Shown: positions 53,231 through 63,477 of the stretch, one piece after another
Numbering within the stretch: position 1 is the stretch's first letter
Layout of the letters: every line of letters begins with the position of its first letter
Source of the DNA: Mesobacillus sp. S13
GTDB taxonomy: Bacteria > Bacillota > Bacilli > Bacillales > Cytobacillaceae
NCBI RefSeq assembly: GCF_020422885.1
Contig: NZ_CP084622.1
Coordinates: 1,755,001 to 1,819,000 of the forward strand
DNA: 64,000 bases
Direction of reading: 5' to 3'
Program-made: the position numbers and the translations under genes
The notes under the pieces: generated by a model
What the model was told of the DNA's origin: nothing
Seen by the model: the letters and a program-made list of their open reading frames with translations, nothing else
Databases searched by the model: none

Positions 53231-54601
53231 TTGGCGATGGAGTATAAAGTGAAGTTATCCCATGACAGGCTTACTGCAGATTTATTTCTGGATATCACGA
53301 ATAAAGAGTTAGCTTTTTCTGCCGACGAATTATTTTCTATTCTAAAAGCAGAAAAAATTGTGTTTGGTGTTAAAACAGATGTGTTAGCGCAAATCTCTGT
53401 GAATCCATTTTCTTTTGAGTATCCAGTCACTATTGCTGTAGGGCAGCCCAAAATGGATGGTGCTGATGCATTTCTGCGTAACGAACTCCACCATGGCAGT
53501 CCTCACGACCATAAAGTCTTTAACTTTCGTTCTGTCCTGCAAATACCTTCAGTGAGAAAAGGACAGTTGTTGGCATCCGTTGTCCCGCCCACAAACGGGG
53601 CCCACGGGACAGATGTCACCGGAAGGATCATACCGGCAAAGCCAGGCCGTCCCCTCAGGGTAAAGCCGGGCAAAAATGTCCTATTTGAATCCGGGAAGTT
53701 CTTTGCCGCATGCGATGGGCAGGTCAGCATCACAGCAAGTGCAATCTCAGTCAATCCAGTATTTGAGGTCAAAGGGGATCTGGATTTAAGGACTGGCAAT
53801 ATTGATTTTGTCGGGAATATCACCATCAAAGGGAATGTGCCAAGCGGATATGAACTGAAAGCTGGCGGAGATATTTTAGTCGATGGTCTCGTTGAAGCGG
53901 CCAACCTCCAAGCAGAAGGCAATATCATTATTAAAGGTGGAGTGGCCGGGGCAATGAAGGGGAAGGTTACTGCGGGGGGCAGTGTACTGTCGAACTATCT
54001 CAACCAGGCTAATGTAAAAGCAGCTCAGGATATTATTGTGAAGTCATCGATATTGCATAGTAAATTAACAGCATCTGGGAATGTAGACTGCCGTACAGGC
54101 ACGATCATTGGGGGAGTCATCTCTGCTGGGCGCAATATCTTCGTCAAGGAATTAGGCAATGAGCTTTTTACTAAAACAGAATTAGCCGTTGGCTGGGATC
54201 CTTTGCTTGAAAAAGCGGAAATTGATACAATCCAATCCATCGATACAGCAAAAGACAATATTAGAAAACTCACTGAAATTGAAGTGAAGCTGGCCGAGAT
54301 GGGCAGGCGGGCTGGAGGTCTTACGACTGAACAGCAGCAAATGATTTCAAAACAGCGAAATACAAGGCGGAATGTTGAAACTGGTTTATCAGAATTGCTA
54401 GCAGAATTGGAGTTTCTGCAACATGAGAAGCAGGACAGATTATACTCCTCCTTATTTGTCTTTGATAGAGTGTTCCCAAATACAAAGGTATTTTTCGGTA
54501 AGTATGCATTCCTGACAAACCAGCTCTATAAAAAGGTTGGTTTCTATCTGGAAAATAGCGAGATTTCGATACAACCGATTGTTGAAAAAGAAATCCACTA
54601 G
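53231..54601 (+). CDS. FapA family protein (DUF342)
   Basis: This 456-residue protein belongs to the DUF342/FapA family, large polymer-forming proteins often found with flagellar genes in Gram-positives. The N-terminal 100 residues are mixed; the middle (about 140-310) is a glycine-rich parallel beta-helix with repeats such as GNITIKGNVPSGYELKAGGD and AEGNIIIKGGVAGAMKGKV; a coiled coil follows (about 320-405). Function is unknown. TTG 53231 follows AGGAG by 6 bases, while ATG 53237 is also possible. I do not recall the gene in this place in B. subtilis 168. Confidence 0.85.
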   Translation: MAMEYKVKLSHDRLTADLFLDITNKELAFSADELFSILKAEKIVFGVKTDVLAQISVNPFSFEYPVTIAVGQPKMDGADAFLRNELHHGSPHDHKVFNFRSVLQIPSVRKGQLLASVVPPTNGAHGTDVTGRIIPAKPGRPLRVKPGKNVLFESGKFFAACDGQVSITASAISVNPVFEVKGDLDLRTGNIDFVGNITIKGNVPSGYELKAGGDILVDGLVEAANLQAEGNIIIKGGVAGAMKGKVTAGGSVLSNYLNQANVKAAQDIIVKSSILHSKLTASGNVDCRTGTIIGGVISAGRNIFVKELGNELFTKTELAVGWDPLLEKAEIDTIQSIDTAKDNIRKLTEIEVKLAEMGRRAGGLTTEQQQMISKQRNTRRNVETGLSELLAELEFLQHEKQDRLYSSLFVFDRVFPNTKVFFGKYAFLTNQLYKKVGFYLENSEISIQPIVEKEIH

Positions 54602-54613
54602 TTAGGGAGTGAC

Positions 54614-54928
54614 ATGATGAGCCTCAAAGCAATCGAAATGCAGATTGCGCTTCCGAGGACACATGATGCCGGCAAGATTCAAGAACAACTTCAACAGCGG
54701 GGACAGCATCTTCAGGAGCATGCGGCACAAAGTGTGACAAAGGAAGGTGATTTAAAGCGCAAGACCGTGATTAAAAATAAACAAAAGCAGGAAGCCCGCC
54801 TGAATCAGGAGGGCAGTTCATCAGGTAACCAGCAGCAAAATGGCCGGCGAGATTCAAAGAACAAGGGTGATCAACCCGATCAGCCCCACCACCCTTATAA
54901 AGGGAAGGTGATTGATTACAGCGGATAG
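54614..54928 (+). CDS. Small hydrophilic hypothetical protein
   Basis: I do not recognise this 104-residue gene with certainty. The first 45 residues are a mild amphipathic helix containing LKAIEMQIALPRTHDAGKIQ (4-23) and LQQRGQHLQEHAAQS. The remainder is low-complexity and rich in Lys, Gln, Asn, Gly and Pro, ending HPYKGKVIDYSG. No membrane segment is present. It has a good ribosome site (TTAGGGAGTG) and sits tightly between the FapA-like gene and the swrB-like gene, 12 and 9 bp away, so it is very likely real and co-transcribed. Similar small genes occur here in other motile bacilli, as far as I recall. Confidence 0.75.
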   Translation: MMSLKAIEMQIALPRTHDAGKIQEQLQQRGQHLQEHAAQSVTKEGDLKRKTVIKNKQKQEARLNQEGSSSGNQQQNGRRDSKNKGDQPDQPHHPYKGKVIDYSG

Positions 54929-54937
54929 AGGGATGTT

Positions 54938-55543
54938 ATGACCACTTTTCTACTACTCTTAAGCCTCATATTAAACGTTGCAGCAATCTTCGCAATAATC
55001 CTATTATATTTACGGCAGAATAGACTTGTAGATGCTGAAAAAAAGCAGGACAAAATCATCAAGGAAATTGAAGAGATCTTTTCAGCTTACCTTTTTGAAT
55101 TAAAAGAAGAAAATGATAAGTTTATTCAATTGATGGCCACAACTAATATTGAGGAACAAATTTCAAATAAAGTGGCCAGGTCTATTGACGGTTCGGAAAA
55201 AAAAGACCCGCCTGCTGAAACAGCAGAGAAAAACACGGAATCAGTTACGTATGAAGAAAATAAGAAAATAGAACAGCGACTTGGCAAAGGAGTTTCCTAC
55301 CATGCTGCCAGGAAGGCATATCAGCAAAATAGGGAACATACCACCTCTGTACCTGATACTGGTATCGAGTTGGCCGAAGAGGATGCACAGGAGAATAAAG
55401 GAGAAGTTGGACAATCAAGTCTGATTGATCAAGTTCTCTATTTGAAGAATCAAGGAATGACGATAGAAGAAATTGCTAGGAAATTGGATAAAGGGAAAAC
55501 AGAGATAGAACTTTTACTTAAATTTCGGCAAAATATGCAATAA
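54938..55543 (+). CDS. swrB: SwrB-like swarming motility protein
   Basis: SwrB in B. subtilis is a membrane-anchored protein that promotes FliP-gate or basal body completion and supports swarming and sigma-D activity. Here an N-terminal membrane helix (about 3-25, LLLLSLILNVAAIFAIILLY) is followed by a coiled coil (about 28-70), an acidic variable middle, and a helix-turn-helix-like C-terminus (VLYLKNQGMTIEEIARKLDK, about 166-185, then GKTEIELLLKF). The C-terminal motif and the position between sigD and rpsB support the call. At 201 residues it is longer than B. subtilis SwrB (167). Confidence 0.85.
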   Translation: MTTFLLLLSLILNVAAIFAIILLYLRQNRLVDAEKKQDKIIKEIEEIFSAYLFELKEENDKFIQLMATTNIEEQISNKVARSIDGSEKKDPPAETAEKNTESVTYEENKKIEQRLGKGVSYHAARKAYQQNREHTTSVPDTGIELAEEDAQENKGEVGQSSLIDQVLYLKNQGMTIEEIARKLDKGKTEIELLLKFRQNMQ

Positions 55544-55547
55544 TAAC

Positions 55548-55576
55548 TTGAATGTCAGTTTTATTTATGCTATATT
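55548..55576 (+). promoter_or_regulatory. Sigma-A promoter for rpsB
   Basis: TTGAAT (55548-55553), a 17-bp spacer, and TGC-TATATT (55568-55576) with an extended -10. It starts 5 bases after the swrB stop and gives a leader of about 107 nt. Confidence 0.8.
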
Positions 55577-55581
55577 ATCTC

Positions 55582-56401
<820 letters not shown>

Positions 56402-56404
56402 TTT

Positions 56405-56447
56405 AAAAAAAGGTGATATAGGGAAGCACCCTTTATCACCTTTTTTT
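56405..56447 (+). terminator. Rho-independent terminator after rpsB
   Basis: An A-tract plus AGGTGATA (56411-56418) pairs with TATCACCT (56434-56441) followed by T residues; the 15-nt loop can fold further. Confidence 0.88.
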
Positions 56448-56552
56448 AAGACTTATATTCCATATAAAGCCTCAGGTTGGGTTTATATTGGCGAAATCAA
56501 GTTAAAATAAAGTATAGTTACATATAACCGAGATTTTAGGAGGAATTTCATT

Positions 56553-57437
56553 ATGGCAATTACTGCACAAATGGTTAAAGAATTGCGCGAAAAAACTGGC
56601 GCAGGTATGATGGATTGCAAAAAGGCACTTCAGGAAACAAATGGTGACATGGAGCAAGCAATCGATTTCCTTCGTGAAAAAGGAATCGCTAAAGCAGCGA
56701 AAAAAGCTGACCGTATTGCTGCAGAAGGTACAACTTACATCCTTACAGAAGGAAATGAAGCTGTAATCCTTGAAGTGAACTCTGAAACGGACTTCGTAGC
56801 AAAGAATGAAGGCTTCCAGGTTCTTGTTAAGGAAATCGCTGAGCACCTTCTTAAGAACAAGCCTGCATCTGTTGAAGAAGCTAACGCTCAAACAATGGAA
56901 AATGGCGAAACTGTTGAAACTCGCATCAACAATGCAATCGCAAAAATCGGTGAGAAGCTTTCCCTTCGCCGCTTTGAAGTAAAAACTAAGACTGACAGCG
57001 ATGCATTCGGTGCTTACCTTCACATGGGCGGCCGCATTGGCGTTCTTACTGTTCTTGAAGGAACTACAGACGAAGCAGCTGCAAAAGACGTTTCCATGCA
57101 CATCGCTGCATTGAACCCTAAATATGTTTCTCGTGACGAAGTATCTCAAGAAGAAGTTGAGCATGAGCGTGAAATCCTTACACAGCAAGCCCTTAATGAA
57201 GGAAAGCCAGAAAATATCGTTGCTAAAATGGTTGAAGGCCGCCTAAGCAAGTATTTCGAAGATGTTTGTGTACTTGACCAGGCATTCGTTAAGAATCCTG
57301 ACCAGAAGGTACGCCAGTTTGTTGAATCAAAAGGCGGAACACTTCGCGAGTTCACTCGTTACGAAGTAGGCGAAGGCATCGAAAAGCGTGAAGATAACTT
57401 TGCTGAAGAAGTAATGAACCAAGTAAACAAGAAATAA
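56553..57437 (+). CDS. tsf: Elongation factor Ts
   Basis: EF-Ts is the nucleotide exchange factor for EF-Tu. The N-terminal UBA-like domain has [20 protein letters not shown] (about 7-26). The core has [15 protein letters not shown] near 77-91, the Asp-Phe pair that enters EF-Tu. The dimerisation region and C-terminal [20 protein letters not shown] follow. Length 294. TTTTAGGAGGAATT precedes the ATG. I see no convincing promoter in the gap before it. Confidence 0.98.
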   Translation: MAITAQMVKELREKTGAGMMDCKKALQETNGDMEQAIDFLREKGIAKAAKKADRIAAEGTTYILTEGNEAVILEVNSETDFVAKNEGFQVLVKEIAEHLLKNKPASVEEANAQTMENGETVETRINNAIAKIGEKLSLRRFEVKTKTDSDAFGAYLHMGGRIGVLTVLEGTTDEAAAKDVSMHIAALNPKYVSRDEVSQEEVEHEREILTQQALNEGKPENIVAKMVEGRLSKYFEDVCVLDQAFVKNPDQKVRQFVESKGGTLREFTRYEVGEGIEKREDNFAEEVMNQVNKK

Positions 57438-57459
57438 TTTTTACTAGCCTATGTAATTG

Positions 57460-57488
57460 CAGGGAACACTCCAGTGTTCCCTGTTTTT
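57460..57488 (+). terminator. Rho-independent terminator after tsf
   Basis: CAGGGAACACT (57460-57470) and AGTGTTCCCTG (57473-57483) form a near-perfect stem, followed by five T residues. Confidence 0.92.
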
Positions 57489-57514
57489 GGACATAGCTTT
57501 AAGTAGGCTATACT
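57487..57514 (+). promoter_or_regulatory. Candidate sigma-A promoter for pyrH-frr
   Basis: TTGGAC (57487-57492), overlapping the tsf terminator T-tract, and TATACT (57509-57514) are separated by 16 bp. The -35 is weak. Confidence 0.4.
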
Positions 57515-57564
57515 GTCAGCATTTGAAGCTGGAGTAAGCCTGAAATTACATATGGAGGTACCCT

Positions 57565-58290
57565 ATGACGAGCCCTAAATACAAAAGAGTTGTTTTAAAG
57601 TTAAGTGGAGAAGCATTAGCCGGAGAACAAGGATTTGGCATCAATCCGTCGGTAATCAAAAATGTTGCAGACCAGGTGAAGGAGATTGCTGAACTGGATG
57701 TTGAAGTTGCTGTTGTAGTAGGCGGAGGAAACATCTGGAGAGGCAAAATCGGTGAGGAAATGGGAATGGACAGAGCGACGGCAGACTATATGGGCATGCT
57801 CGCTACCGTCATGAATTCCCTGTCATTGCAGGATAGCCTTGAGCAGGCGGGAATCGAGACAAGGGTTCAAACTTCCATCGAAATGCGACAGGTAGCAGAG
57901 CCATACATAAGAAGAAGGGCAATCAGGCACCTGGAGAAAAAGCGCGTAGTCATTTTTGCAGCTGGAACAGGAAATCCGTACTTCTCAACGGACACTACTG
58001 CTGCCTTGCGCGCTGCTGAGATCGAAGCAGATGTGATCCTTATGGCCAAGAATAACGTTGATGGCGTGTACTCAGCTGATCCGCGAGTTGACAAGAACGC
58101 AACTAAATATGAAGAACTTTCATACCTGGACGTGCTCAAGGAAGGTCTCGCTGTCATGGATTCAACAGCTTCATCCTTGTGTATGGACAATGATATCCCG
58201 TTGATTGTATTCTCAATCATGGAAAAAGGTAATATTAAAAGAGCCGTTATGGGCGAAACAATCGGAACAACAGTGAGGGGGAAAAACTAA
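57565..58290 (+). CDS. pyrH: UMP kinase
   Basis: PyrH phosphorylates UMP to UDP. It is an amino-acid-kinase-fold enzyme: [20 protein letters not shown] near 9-28, [10 protein letters not shown] near 51-60, [20 protein letters not shown] near 66-85, [20 protein letters not shown] near 133-152 and [17 protein letters not shown] near 161. Length 241. TATGGAGGTACC precedes ATG 57565. The stop overlaps frr in TAATG. Confidence 0.98.
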   Translation: MTSPKYKRVVLKLSGEALAGEQGFGINPSVIKNVADQVKEIAELDVEVAVVVGGGNIWRGKIGEEMGMDRATADYMGMLATVMNSLSLQDSLEQAGIETRVQTSIEMRQVAEPYIRRRAIRHLEKKRVVIFAAGTGNPYFSTDTTAALRAAEIEADVILMAKNNVDGVYSADPRVDKNATKYEELSYLDVLKEGLAVMDSTASSLCMDNDIPLIVFSIMEKGNIKRAVMGETIGTTVRGKN

Positions 58291-58847
58291 TGCCAAAACA
58301 AGCCATTGCTAACGCTAAAGAAAGAATGTCAAAAGCGATTCAAGCTTACACTCGTGAACTTGCGAGCATCCGTGCAGGGAGGGCTAGCGCATCTCTATTA
58401 GACAGAATCCAGGTCGACTATTATGGAGCGCCAACTCCTGTCAATCAACTTGCTGGTATCTCAGTTCCTGAAGCTCGTCTTTTGGTCATCCAGCCGTACG
58501 ATAAATCAATCCTCGGTGAAATCGAAAAAGCAATCCTGAAGTCGGATCTAGGACTGAATCCTGCAAATGATGGATCAATCATCAGAATCGCTATTCCGCA
58601 GCTGACTGAGGAGCGACGCAAGGAACTTGCAAAGCAGGTTAAAAAGGAAGCGGAAGAAGCAAAAATCGCTATCCGCAATATCCGCCGCGATGGAAACGAA
58701 GATCTGAAAAAGCTTGAAAAGAACGGGGAAATCACAGAAGATGACCTACGTGGATATTCAGATGATATCCAAAAGCTAACAGATGATCATATCGCTAAAA
58801 TCGATCAAATCACAAAAGACAAAGAAAAAGAAATTATGGAAGTGTAA
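58290..58847 (+). CDS. frr: Ribosome recycling factor
   Basis: RRF with EF-G splits post-termination ribosomes. It has the two-domain tRNA-like shape: [20 protein letters not shown] near 30-49, [20 protein letters not shown] and [20 protein letters not shown] near 85-104, then [20 protein letters not shown]. Length 185. It overlaps the pyrH stop by one base, so translation is coupled. Confidence 0.98.
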   Translation: MPKQAIANAKERMSKAIQAYTRELASIRAGRASASLLDRIQVDYYGAPTPVNQLAGISVPEARLLVIQPYDKSILGEIEKAILKSDLGLNPANDGSIIRIAIPQLTEERRKELAKQVKKEAEEAKIAIRNIRRDGNEDLKKLEKNGEITEDDLRGYSDDIQKLTDDHIAKIDQITKDKEKEIMEV

Positions 58848-58870
58848 TCACAGCTTTTGCCGCAACATCG

Positions 58871-58899
58871 AAAACCCTCTGTTTTCCAGGGGGTTTTTT
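58871..58899 (+). terminator. Rho-independent terminator after frr
   Basis: AAAACCCTCTG (58871-58881) pairs with CAGGGGGTTTT (58887-58897), with one G-T pair and a five-base loop, then T residues. Confidence 0.88.
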
Positions 58900-59111
58900 C
58901 TCTATACATATACTGGTGAAGTAAAAGAATAAAAACAATAAGTTTACGAAAACACCATGAATGATAGAATATAATAATATTGGCTGGATTATTCTGTTTT
59001 TCATCACAACCACATATTCTGTATATAAGGCTCTTTCTGTTCAGGGGCAAGCTGGAATTATAGAATATTCATGTGAGACCATCCGTTTATAGAGATATCT
59101 TTTTTCTTTTT

Positions 59112-59120
59112 TGGTATGAT
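59112..59120 (+). promoter_or_regulatory. Extended -10 promoter for uppS
   Basis: TGG-TATGAT (59112-59120) is a good extended -10; no clear -35. It lies in the 426-bp frr-uppS gap. The part between the frr terminator and this site is AT-rich with no gene that I can support. Confidence 0.5.
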
Positions 59121-59175
59121 AGTGGCATATGGAATTGAAAGAGAGAAGAAAAGGATTACTCTATCGCTTTTAATG

Positions 59176-59227
59176 AACAGTCCAGCTTCAGCGCCAAACC
59201 GATCCCTGGTTACAGCCAGTCGGGGTG
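59176..59227 (+). repeat. Short structured segment in uppS leader, possible repeat remnant
   Basis: TCCAGCTTCAGCGCC (59181-59195) differs by one base from TCCAGCTCCAGCGCC (19782-19796) in the large repeat, and GTCGGGG follows at 59219-59225 as it does near the right end of that element. Between them CCGA..CTGG pairs with CCAG-TCGG to form a hairpin (59199-59223). Confidence 0.35.
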
Positions 59228-59273
59228 AATGACTCATTGGAGCTAAAGATAATCTTTTGGGGGAGCTGTCACA

Positions 59274-60050
59274 ATGTTAAATAAAATGAATCCGTGGAAG
59301 AAGGATCAAAATCCTGCCAGTTTCCGAGATCGCGTACTTCAAATCAAAGATCACGAAGTTCCTTCTCATGTTGCCATTATTATGGATGGTAACGGACGCT
59401 GGGCTAAAAAGCGTGCTATGCCCCGGGTTGCTGGCCATCATGAAGGCATGAAGGTTGTCCGAAAGATAACCAAGCTAGCTAATGAGCTTGGTGTCAAAAC
59501 GCTAACTGTTTATGCTTTTTCTACAGAAAACTGGAAAAGGCCAAAAATGGAAGTCGATTTCTTAATGAAGCTGCCCGAAGAATTCCTTGGCACCTTCCTT
59601 CCTGAATTAATTGAAGAAAATGTCCGTGTCGAAATGATAGGATATATGGATATGCTTCCGGAGCATACCAAAAGGGCTGTCGGGAAAGCAATGGAAGACA
59701 CGAAGGAAAATACGGGTCTTGTATTGAACTTTGCCCTTAACTATGGAAGCCGCGCAGAAATCATTGATGGTGTCAAAAGGGTCATGGATGATGTGAAAAA
59801 TGGTAAGATGTCGGAAAGCGAGTTAACTGAAGAAGTCTTTTCATCCTATTTGATGACAAAAGATTTGAATGACCCTGACTTGTTGATCCGGACTAGTGGA
59901 GAAATCCGCTTAAGCAATTTTATGCTTTGGCAGCTTGCATACACGGAGTTCTGGTTTACTGACGTATTATGGCCGGACTTTAATGAAGAACATTTTGTCG
60001 AAGCAATTGAAGCATTCCAGGGCCGGCAGCGGCGTTTTGGAGGAGTATAA
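59274..60050 (+). CDS. uppS: Isoprenyl (undecaprenyl) diphosphate synthase
   Basis: UppS makes the C55 lipid carrier for cell wall synthesis from farnesyl diphosphate and IPP. It is a cis-prenyltransferase: catalytic Asp38 in IIMDGNGRWAKKR, GHHEGMKVVRKI near 53, VYAFSTENWKRPKMEVDFLM near 80-99, and C-terminal DPDLLIRTSGEIRLSNFMLW near 200. Length 258. GGGGGAGCTG precedes ATG 59274. It begins the uppS-cdsA-dxr-rseP unit. Confidence 0.97.
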   Translation: MLNKMNPWKKDQNPASFRDRVLQIKDHEVPSHVAIIMDGNGRWAKKRAMPRVAGHHEGMKVVRKITKLANELGVKTLTVYAFSTENWKRPKMEVDFLMKLPEEFLGTFLPELIEENVRVEMIGYMDMLPEHTKRAVGKAMEDTKENTGLVLNFALNYGSRAEIIDGVKRVMDDVKNGKMSESELTEEVFSSYLMTKDLNDPDLLIRTSGEIRLSNFMLWQLAYTEFWFTDVLWPDFNEEHFVEAIEAFQGRQRRFGGV

Positions 60051-60069
60051 AAAAGGTGTGAATAATTAG

Positions 60070-60858
60070 ATGAAGCAAAGAATCATTACAGCAGTCATAG
60101 CAGCAGCTGTTTTTCTTCCAATCGTTATTTTCGGAGGTTTCCCATTCATTGCAATGGTGTATCTAATCGCTTCCGTAGCATTATATGAAGCATTGAAAAT
60201 GAAGCATATAAAGCTTTTTTCCGTTCCGGGAATTCTTTCATTGTTGCTATTATGGATTTTCCTTATTCCTGAACAATACAGCAATCTTCTAAATGGGATA
60301 AATTATACAAAACTAGAGCTTTTCTTCCTTGGAGTGCTTTTATTTTTGACGTATACTGTCATAACAAAAAATCGCTTCACTTTTGAAGATGTTGGCTTTT
60401 CAATTCTGTCAACACTTTATGTTGGACTCGGTTTTTATTTCTTCATTGAAACAAGAGAAGAAAGTCTGATCTATGTGTTTTACTCACTATTCATTATATG
60501 GGCAACCGATTCGGGAGCCTATTTTATCGGACGGGCAATTGGCAAACATAAGCTTTGGCCTGAAATCAGCCCTAATAAGACAACAGAAGGTTTTTTTGGC
60601 GGTGTAGTCTCTGCACTCGTCGTTGCTGCCCTGTTCAGCGTGTTTGGAGAAATGAAGACACCGACAGTCATCCTGCTGGTAGCGACAGCATTTTTATCCG
60701 TGTTCGGCCAAATTGGTGATCTTGTTGAGTCTGCATTGAAGCGACATTACAATGTGAAGGATTCAGGCAATATTCTACCGGGCCACGGAGGCATGCTTGA
60801 TCGCTTTGACAGCTTGCTGTTTGTTTGGCCGTTGATCCACCTGTTCCATTTGTTATAA
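60070..60858 (+). CDS. cdsA: Phosphatidate cytidylyltransferase CdsA
   Basis: CdsA makes CDP-diacylglycerol, precursor of phosphatidylglycerol and other phospholipids. It has about seven membrane helices and the family signature near the C-terminus (VKDSGNILPGHGGMLDRFDS, about 232-251). ATDSGAYFIGRAIGKHKL and ISPNKTTEGFFGG lie near 145-180. Length 262. AAAGGTGTG precedes ATG 60070. Confidence 0.97.
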   Translation: MKQRIITAVIAAAVFLPIVIFGGFPFIAMVYLIASVALYEALKMKHIKLFSVPGILSLLLLWIFLIPEQYSNLLNGINYTKLELFFLGVLLFLTYTVITKNRFTFEDVGFSILSTLYVGLGFYFFIETREESLIYVFYSLFIIWATDSGAYFIGRAIGKHKLWPEISPNKTTEGFFGGVVSALVVAALFSVFGEMKTPTVILLVATAFLSVFGQIGDLVESALKRHYNVKDSGNILPGHGGMLDRFDSLLFVWPLIHLFHLL

Positions 60859-60946
60859 TGTCTTGATGTGAACAAAGACAATAACCATTGAATTTCGATC
60901 ATACCGGGTGCACCGTTTCCCGTTGGAGATATTAGGAGTGAAATTT

Positions 60947-62089
60947 GTGAAAAGAATCAGCTTGTTGGGAGCAACAGGGTCGATTGGGATCCAAACTCTC
61001 GATGTATTAAGGGAGCATCCTGAAGAGTTCAAGCTTGTATCGATGTCTTCTGGCAGGAACATGGAACTTACCAGGAAAATCATATCCGAATTCTTGCCAG
61101 AACTTGTTTCAGTTCAAGAGAAAGAAGATGCTGATGAGTTAAAGTCAGAATTTCCACAGATGAAGATTGTATATGGACATGAAGGGCTTGAAGAAACAGC
61201 CGTTTTTCATAAGGCGGATATTCTTGTTAATGCAGTATTAGGAAGTGTTGGTTTACGGCCAACCCTGGAGGCGATCAAATCAGGAAAAACGATTGCGATT
61301 GCAAATAAAGAAACGCTTGTAACCGCAGGCCATATCGTTATGGCAGAGGCAAAACGCCATAATGTGTCCGTCCTCCCTGTTGACAGCGAGCATTCTGCGA
61401 TTTTTCAGGCTTTGCAAGGGGAGAAGGAAAAAAATCTTGAAAGATTGATTCTTACGGCATCAGGCGGAAGCTTCAGAGACCGGAAGAGAGAAGAATTGCA
61501 AGGCGTGACGAAAGCAGATGCATTGAACCATCCAAACTGGTCGATGGGAGCAAAAATCACGATTGATTCCGCTACAATGATGAATAAAGGTCTGGAAGTC
61601 ATTGAAGCTCATTGGCTATTCTCGCTTCCATATGATAATATATCAGTCCTCCTCCATCGAGAAAGCATCATTCATTCGATGGTCGAATTCCATGACACAA
61701 GTATTATGGCTCAGCTAGGAACTCCAGATATGAAGGTGCCCATTCAATATGCGCTTACATATCCAGACAGGCTTCCGTTAGTGTCAGGGAAAAGATTGAA
61801 CCTGGCAGAAATAGGCCAGCTCCACTTTTCGGAAATGAACTTTGACCGTTTCCGTTGCCTGAAGTTTGCATATGATGCTGGCCGGGCGGGCGGCACAATG
61901 CCTGCTGTCATGAATGCCGCTAATGAAGCAGCAGTCGCCGCCTTTTTGGACGACAGAATCACTTTCCTCCAAATTGAAGACTTGATCGAGAAAGCAATGG
62001 AAAACCATAACATCATAGAAGGACCCGACCTTGAAACGATTCAAGAGGTTGACAAAGAGACAAGAAGGTATGTAAAGTCACTACTATAA
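60947..62089 (+). CDS. dxr: 1-deoxy-D-xylulose 5-phosphate reductoisomerase
   Basis: Dxr is the second enzyme of the MEP isoprenoid pathway, feeding UppS in the same unit. NADPH motif [16 protein letters not shown] at 6-21; [11 protein letters not shown] near 122; metal-binding [13 protein letters not shown] near 147; [33 protein letters not shown] near 207. Start GTG 60947 is chosen with TTAGGAG 8 bases upstream, giving [11 protein letters not shown]; a longer in-frame start at 60908 has no site. Length 380. Confidence 0.97.
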   Translation: MKRISLLGATGSIGIQTLDVLREHPEEFKLVSMSSGRNMELTRKIISEFLPELVSVQEKEDADELKSEFPQMKIVYGHEGLEETAVFHKADILVNAVLGSVGLRPTLEAIKSGKTIAIANKETLVTAGHIVMAEAKRHNVSVLPVDSEHSAIFQALQGEKEKNLERLILTASGGSFRDRKREELQGVTKADALNHPNWSMGAKITIDSATMMNKGLEVIEAHWLFSLPYDNISVLLHRESIIHSMVEFHDTSIMAQLGTPDMKVPIQYALTYPDRLPLVSGKRLNLAEIGQLHFSEMNFDRFRCLKFAYDAGRAGGTMPAVMNAANEAAVAAFLDDRITFLQIEDLIEKAMENHNIIEGPDLETIQEVDKETRRYVKSLL

Positions 62090-62139
62090 TTTAAGTCTCG
62101 ATAGTGGATTCTTATCCTATTAAAAGGTGGTTAGAAAAT

Positions 62140-63402
62140 TTGAATACAGTTATTGCCTTTATCGTCATTTTTGGCGCCCTTGTGTTTTTCCATGAACTAG
62201 GGCACTTGATTTTCGCCAAACGTGCAGGAATCCTCTGCCGTGAATTTGCAATTGGGTTTGGTCCAAAGGTCTTTTCGTTTAAGAAAAATGAAACGACTTA
62301 TACCATCCGCCTCCTGCCTATCGGAGGGTTTGTCAGAATGGCTGGCGAAGATCCGGAAATGATTGAGATCAAGCCTGGGCATAGAGTAGGGATGCTTTTT
62401 AATGACAGTGAAGAAGTTGAAAAAATCATTCTGAATAATAAGGAAAAGTATCCAGACGCGAGAGTTATCGAAGTAGAAAAAGCCGATATCGAACGCGAGC
62501 TCTATCTTAAGGGATATGAAGAAGGGGAAGATGATAGCCAGTTGACATCTTTTCCAATCAGTAAAACAGCGGTTCTTGTCGAAAATGGAGTAGAAACTCA
62601 AATTGCTCCATTTGACAGACAGTTCGGTTCAAAATCACTTGGAAAGAGAACGATGGCTATCTTTGCCGGTCCGATGATGAACTTTATCCTTGCAATGGTT
62701 ATTTTCATCATCCTAGCCATCTTTCAGGGAATCCCGTCTAACGAACCTATCCTAGGAAAGCTGACTCCGGATGGCAGTGCTCTCAAGGCGGGTCTGCAAG
62801 AGGGTGACGTCATTAACAGCATTGAAGGATCAGAGGTTTCAAGCTGGCAGGATGTGGTTGAAATTATCCGTAAGAATCCTGGGAATGAACTTGATTTCTC
62901 GATCGCTCGTGAAGGGCAGAATATCGAATTGCCTGTTACACCTGCAGTACAGGATGTTGAAGGCGAAAAAATCGGATTGATCGGCGTCTACAGTCCGGTA
63001 GAAAAGTCCCCGTTGAAATCAATATCCTATGGCGTGAAGGAAACGTACTTTTGGACAAAAGAAATTTTCAGCATGCTAGGAAAATTACTGACCGGCCAAT
63101 TCTCGATCGATGCTTTGTCGGGACCTGTGGGGATTTATGTCTCAACTGATACGGTCGCTAAATCCGGCATTTTCTATCTAATGAAATGGGCGGCAATCCT
63201 GAGTATCAACCTTGGAATCATGAACCTGCTGCCATTCCCCGCATTGGATGGCGGCAGGCTGACCTTCTTTGCAGTGGAAGCGCTGAGAGGCAAGCCAATC
63301 GATAAGCAAAAAGAAGGCATGGTCCACTTCATCGGCTTCGCGCTGTTAATGCTGCTGATGCTGGTGGTTACATGGAATGATATTCAAAGATTCTTCCTGT
63401 AA
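62140..63402 (+). CDS. rseP: Site-2 intramembrane metalloprotease RseP/RasP
   Basis: RasP cleaves the anti-sigma factors RsiW and RsiV and clears signal peptides. The zinc site HELGH is at 18-22 in the first membrane helix, and NLLPFPALDGG near 360 provides the third ligand. A PDZ domain (about 205-285: LQEGDVINSIEGSEVSSWQD) and four membrane helices are visible. Start TTG 62140 is chosen with AAGGTGG 9 bases upstream, giving MNTVIAFIVIFGALVFF; the in-frame start at 62104 lacks a site. Length 420, close to B. subtilis RasP (422). Confidence 0.96.
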   Translation: MNTVIAFIVIFGALVFFHELGHLIFAKRAGILCREFAIGFGPKVFSFKKNETTYTIRLLPIGGFVRMAGEDPEMIEIKPGHRVGMLFNDSEEVEKIILNNKEKYPDARVIEVEKADIERELYLKGYEEGEDDSQLTSFPISKTAVLVENGVETQIAPFDRQFGSKSLGKRTMAIFAGPMMNFILAMVIFIILAIFQGIPSNEPILGKLTPDGSALKAGLQEGDVINSIEGSEVSSWQDVVEIIRKNPGNELDFSIAREGQNIELPVTPAVQDVEGEKIGLIGVYSPVEKSPLKSISYGVKETYFWTKEIFSMLGKLLTGQFSIDALSGPVGIYVSTDTVAKSGIFYLMKWAAILSINLGIMNLLPFPALDGGRLTFFAVEALRGKPIDKQKEGMVHFIGFALLMLLMLVVTWNDIQRFFL

Positions 63403-63410
63403 CTTATAGC

Positions 63411-63445
63411 TTCCTGCCCGGTCATGACCGGGCAGGAAAATTTTT
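63411..63445 (+). terminator. Rho-independent terminator after rseP
   Basis: TTCCTGCCCGG (63411-63421) and CCGGGCAGGAA (63428-63438) form a perfect 11-bp stem with a TCATGA loop, followed by AATTTTT. Confidence 0.9.
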
Positions 63446-63477
63446 AAAAACATGAACTTATCCTAATGAGGTGTTAA

